In this document: in pieces, positions 61,856 through 64,000 of the stretch
Numbering within the stretch: position 1 is the stretch's first letter
How the letters are laid out: every line of letters begins with the position of its first letter
Assembly (NCBI RefSeq): GCF_036785885.1
Contig: NC_092310.1
Coordinates: forward strand, 186,001 to 250,000
Origin: Coffea arabica
Taxonomy: Eukaryota; Streptophyta; Magnoliopsida; Gentianales; Rubiaceae
DNA length: 64,000 nucleotides
Direction of reading: 5' to 3'
Position numbers and translations under genes: made by a program
The notes under the pieces: generated by a model
What the model saw: the letters and a program-made list of their open reading frames with translations, nothing else
Databases searched by the model: none
What the model was told of the DNA's origin: nothing

Positions 61856-63759
61856 GTAGGTAATATGCCGAGGTGCAGCCTTAGGAGGAGGAGGAGGTCG
61901 GTTGGTGGTGCATAACAGCATAAGGCAGTTTAATCCTGCCTCTCAGTCCCCCCCCCCCCTCCCCCCACCCACAAGTAATGATGGTAATTAGTCCAAGTGA
62001 AATTTTATTTTTTGTAAATTGAGTTTTAGTTGTTTGAACGAGGAAGTTAATATCCTGGAGAGGCCTGCCGGGATGGGATGCGGCATCTGTTGAAATTCAA
62101 TGTATGGATTGCATTCTTGATTTGAGTGGTGAAAACATTTGATTGATACTACTACTGCCTACTATTTTACTTGTCTTGTGGTAATGGTAATGCATTCCAT
62201 CGGTGCCCGTATGTTTAATGTTTGTGCTGATAAATATATTTCCAGACCCGTGCGGCCTAGTTCCTTATTGTTCTGGTTTCATTGTATATAAGTGTTCCTA
62301 ATTGCCATTAGCGTGCTGCTACTGGGCACGGCACAGCGATGCTTGAATTTGCTAGTGCGTGTCTGTACACTGACAGTGTATATACTGTTATCGTTTGATT
62401 TGTGATTTATGATATACGTAGAAAAATTGAATTGAATTCAAAATTTTAATTTTACATAGTTATCTTCGTCCAATTAACGTTGATCACAACCACATCTATT
62501 TGACAAAAAATCCATATTTGTTCAGCCAACTCATGCTGCTAGCCCAAGCTCGAGTTGGAGTTGAAAATATTAAATTAGTTATTATAAATGAAATGAATTT
62601 GAATAGATGGAGGTTACTATGGTAACTGTCAAGAAATCAAATTTCTTTACTAATCAGTATTAATAGTTTGCAAATAATTGATGAGAAAGGCTTTAAGAAA
62701 TTAAGAGACTTGGATGTTAATTCAATTAAATGATTAAAAGGATTTTTATATAATTTCACTAAAACACAAGTTGAATTCAATTGTACCCAATGTTTAATTG
62801 GATATCGCATATTGTCACATGTTAAATTTACTCATAGCTTTAAATGTCTGATAGAACATTTAAGTAATTATAAAAAAATCAAATTAACTATAATGGTTCA
62901 TATTCAATACTTTAATTGCACTTCAAATACTCTCATATTTTTAAAATAGCCATATCCTTGCGATTGAAATCTTTGTCTTAAACTCATTTTTATATAGTAT
63001 AAGAATATATATATATATATATTTATATATAAATATTTTATTATTTATTAAAAAATATTATTTTATTTATTTTAAAATAATTATCTTTATTTTTTCGAGT
63101 TCGAGTTTGAAATTATCAGAGTTTTCGTTTGAGTTCGATAAAAGTAAATTAAGATTTAACTCAATTAAATTAAAATTCAACTTGATTCGACTCGGTGCGG
63201 TTTCAATTTTGCGGGCTGGTTAATAGGCGTCGTATTCAAAGGGGGGGGAAAAAAAAGTGAAGACCGGACCGGAGAGCGTGGTGGGTGGGCTCTCTCTTCT
63301 CGGTGGGAAATTTTTTTTTTTTTTAATGGGTTGGTTGTGGAGACCAGAGAGAAACGGGAACCTTTTCTGTTGTCCTACGCTACTGGGGCGGGCAGGGGAT
63401 GGTTCGTACCAAAGCAGCCTGAATGAATGAAGGATGCGGAGGGGAGTTTTTCCATTTCCGCCGCTGTGAGTTTGATCATTGATGCGATGAGTTAGCCCGC
63501 AATTCCGATTCCAGCCCAGCCGCCATCATCGAGACACGTGGCACCACAGATTTGAATGCTAGCTCAGCTCAACTCAACGGCCTATTAGAGCCACTAGTGT
63601 CAGTCTCCCCTTCCTTCCTTCGTAATCTCTTCCTTTCCGCGAAGCATATTTGCAGCTGCAGCGGTTGCTCCACCGCCCATTCTCCCTCCTTCCCTCCCTC
63701 CGCAATCATACTAACACCCGCCGTCGCAGAGCCACGCGAATAATCATCAACTAACCATC
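61856..63759. other. Spacer between CPN60-beta and MET1-like gene
   Basis: This carries the CPN60-beta 3'UTR, a C-rich run (about 61948-61968), a third copy of the AT-rich element family (about 62515-63215) and a GC-richer leader region after about 63260 that probably contains the promoter of the MET1-like gene. No further coding sequence is recognised. Confidence 0.55.
62515..63215 (+). mobile_element. AT-rich MITE-like element, copy C (interrupted)
   Basis: The left block AAGCTCGAGTTGGAGTTGAA with AATATTAAATTAGTTA resembles the left part of copy A. The right block, from the (TA)n tract at about 63006 through TATTTATTAAAAAATATTAT, TTTTTCGAGTTCGAGTT and GATTCGACTCGGTGCGG, follows copy A closely. 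About 400 unrelated bases separate the halves, so the copy is either interrupted by an insertion or is two fragments. The exact ends are unclear. Confidence 0.55.
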
Positions 63760-64000
63760 ATGTCGCTCGCTTCCAGTGGCTGTACTTCTCTGTGCCCCTC
63801 ACCACCAGCTTTCCCAACATTATTAACCAAGCAAGGCCCATCATCCCTCAAAAAGCATAGTCAGGCCAAGAATCACCTCTTTCTCTCCGCTTCCCTCACT
63901 TTCTCCGATCCCCTCTTTCACAGCTCAAACCACTCAAATAATAATTTCTTTGCTGCTAAAGCATCCGAAACCGAAGCCAAGACTGCGGCGGGTAAAAAGA
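63760..64000 (+). CDS. MET1: MET1/ZKT-like plastid protein, 5' end only
   Basis: An open frame begins at an ATG (63760) and runs off the window edge after about 80 codons. It starts MSLASSGCTSLCPSPPAFPT and is rich in Ser, Thr, Pro, Leu and Lys with almost no acidic residues until FFAAKASETEAKTAAGKK, as expected for a chloroplast transit peptide plus the start of the mature chain. The MSLA start and the KASETE motif resemble the N-terminus I recall for Arabidopsis MET1/ZKT (At1g55480, a PDZ-TPR protein of photosystem II assembly). That gene also lies next to CPN60B in Arabidopsis. The diagnostic PDZ and TPR domains lie beyond the window, so the call rests on a short leader and gene order. Another plastid protein remains possible. 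Confidence 0.7.
   Translation, partial: MSLASSGCTSLCPSPPAFPTLLTKQGPSSLKKHSQAKNHLFLSASLTFSDPLFHSSNHSNNNFFAAKASETEAKTAAGKK

Noticed and set aside
1-64000. CRISPR arrays, bacterial operons, phage or viral cassettes
   Set aside because: No regularly spaced repeats, ribosome-binding-site-led gene strings or phage/viral domains were seen; the window is plainly plant nuclear DNA. Reverse-transcriptase motifs belong to a LINE.
1-64000. tRNA genes
   Set aside because: Scanning by eye for GGTTCGAATCC-like B-boxes gave no clover-leaf candidate; tRNAscan-SE would be decisive.

Overview
This is nuclear DNA of a flowering plant, almost certainly a eudicot. It is AT-rich, its genes are split by short GT-AG introns, and it is littered with small transposons. 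All the conserved genes have their closest recalled relatives in Arabidopsis and other dicots. The species cannot be named from the sequence alone. No prokaryotic operon, CRISPR array, rRNA or convincing tRNA gene was seen.

Layout, left to right. 0-1 kb: decayed C-terminal part of a Mutator-like transposase (minus strand). 7.5-10.9 kb: an uncharacterised plant membrane protein (minus). 12.6-14.3 kb: a 1.7-kb inverted-repeat element. 14.5-20.4 kb: an RHIP1-like (RGS1-HXK1-interacting) protein in eight exons (plus). 21.0-26.3 kb: a repeat island with a MITE and a decayed L1-type LINE whose 3' tail was hit by a second MITE; both MITEs have exact 9-bp target duplications. 27.1-27.6 kb: a broken leucine-rich-repeat receptor fragment. 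28.8-33.5 kb: TATA-binding protein (plus), tail to tail with 34.1-39.4 kb, the mitochondrial branched-chain 2-oxoacid dehydrogenase E1-beta subunit (minus, 13 exons). 40.6-45.7 kb: a subtilisin-like protease close to SBT3.18 (minus, 10 exons). 50.6-54.6 kb: a receptor-like cytoplasmic kinase close to PBL16 (plus, 6 exons). 58.2-61.9 kb: chloroplast chaperonin-60 beta (plus, 14 coding exons plus a 5'UTR intron). 63.8 kb to the edge: the 5' end of a plastid-targeted protein resembling MET1/ZKT.

The genes do not form a pathway. They are housekeeping and signalling genes for transcription, mitochondrial Val/Leu/Ile breakdown, plastid protein folding, photosystem II assembly, secreted proteolysis and immune or developmental signalling. 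Their order is the notable point. From memory, TBP2, BCDH-beta1, CPN60B and MET1 lie in the same order in Arabidopsis (about At1g55520-At1g55480), while PBL16 and a second CPN60-beta are close together on chromosome 5, and RHIP1 and SBT3.18 are both on lower chromosome 4. The window therefore looks like a less fractionated version of segments that are split between duplicated blocks in Arabidopsis.

Exon junctions were assigned by eye from reading frame, GT-AG signals and recalled family similarity. Coding lengths add up to whole codons for RHIP1, BCDH-beta, SBT, PBL16 and CPN60-beta. TBP does so if its stop codon is split by the last intron. No undescribed multi-gene system was found. The most unusual items are structural: nested MITEs, a large fold-back upstream of RHIP1, long poly-G tracts, intron tandem duplications and the compound synteny.
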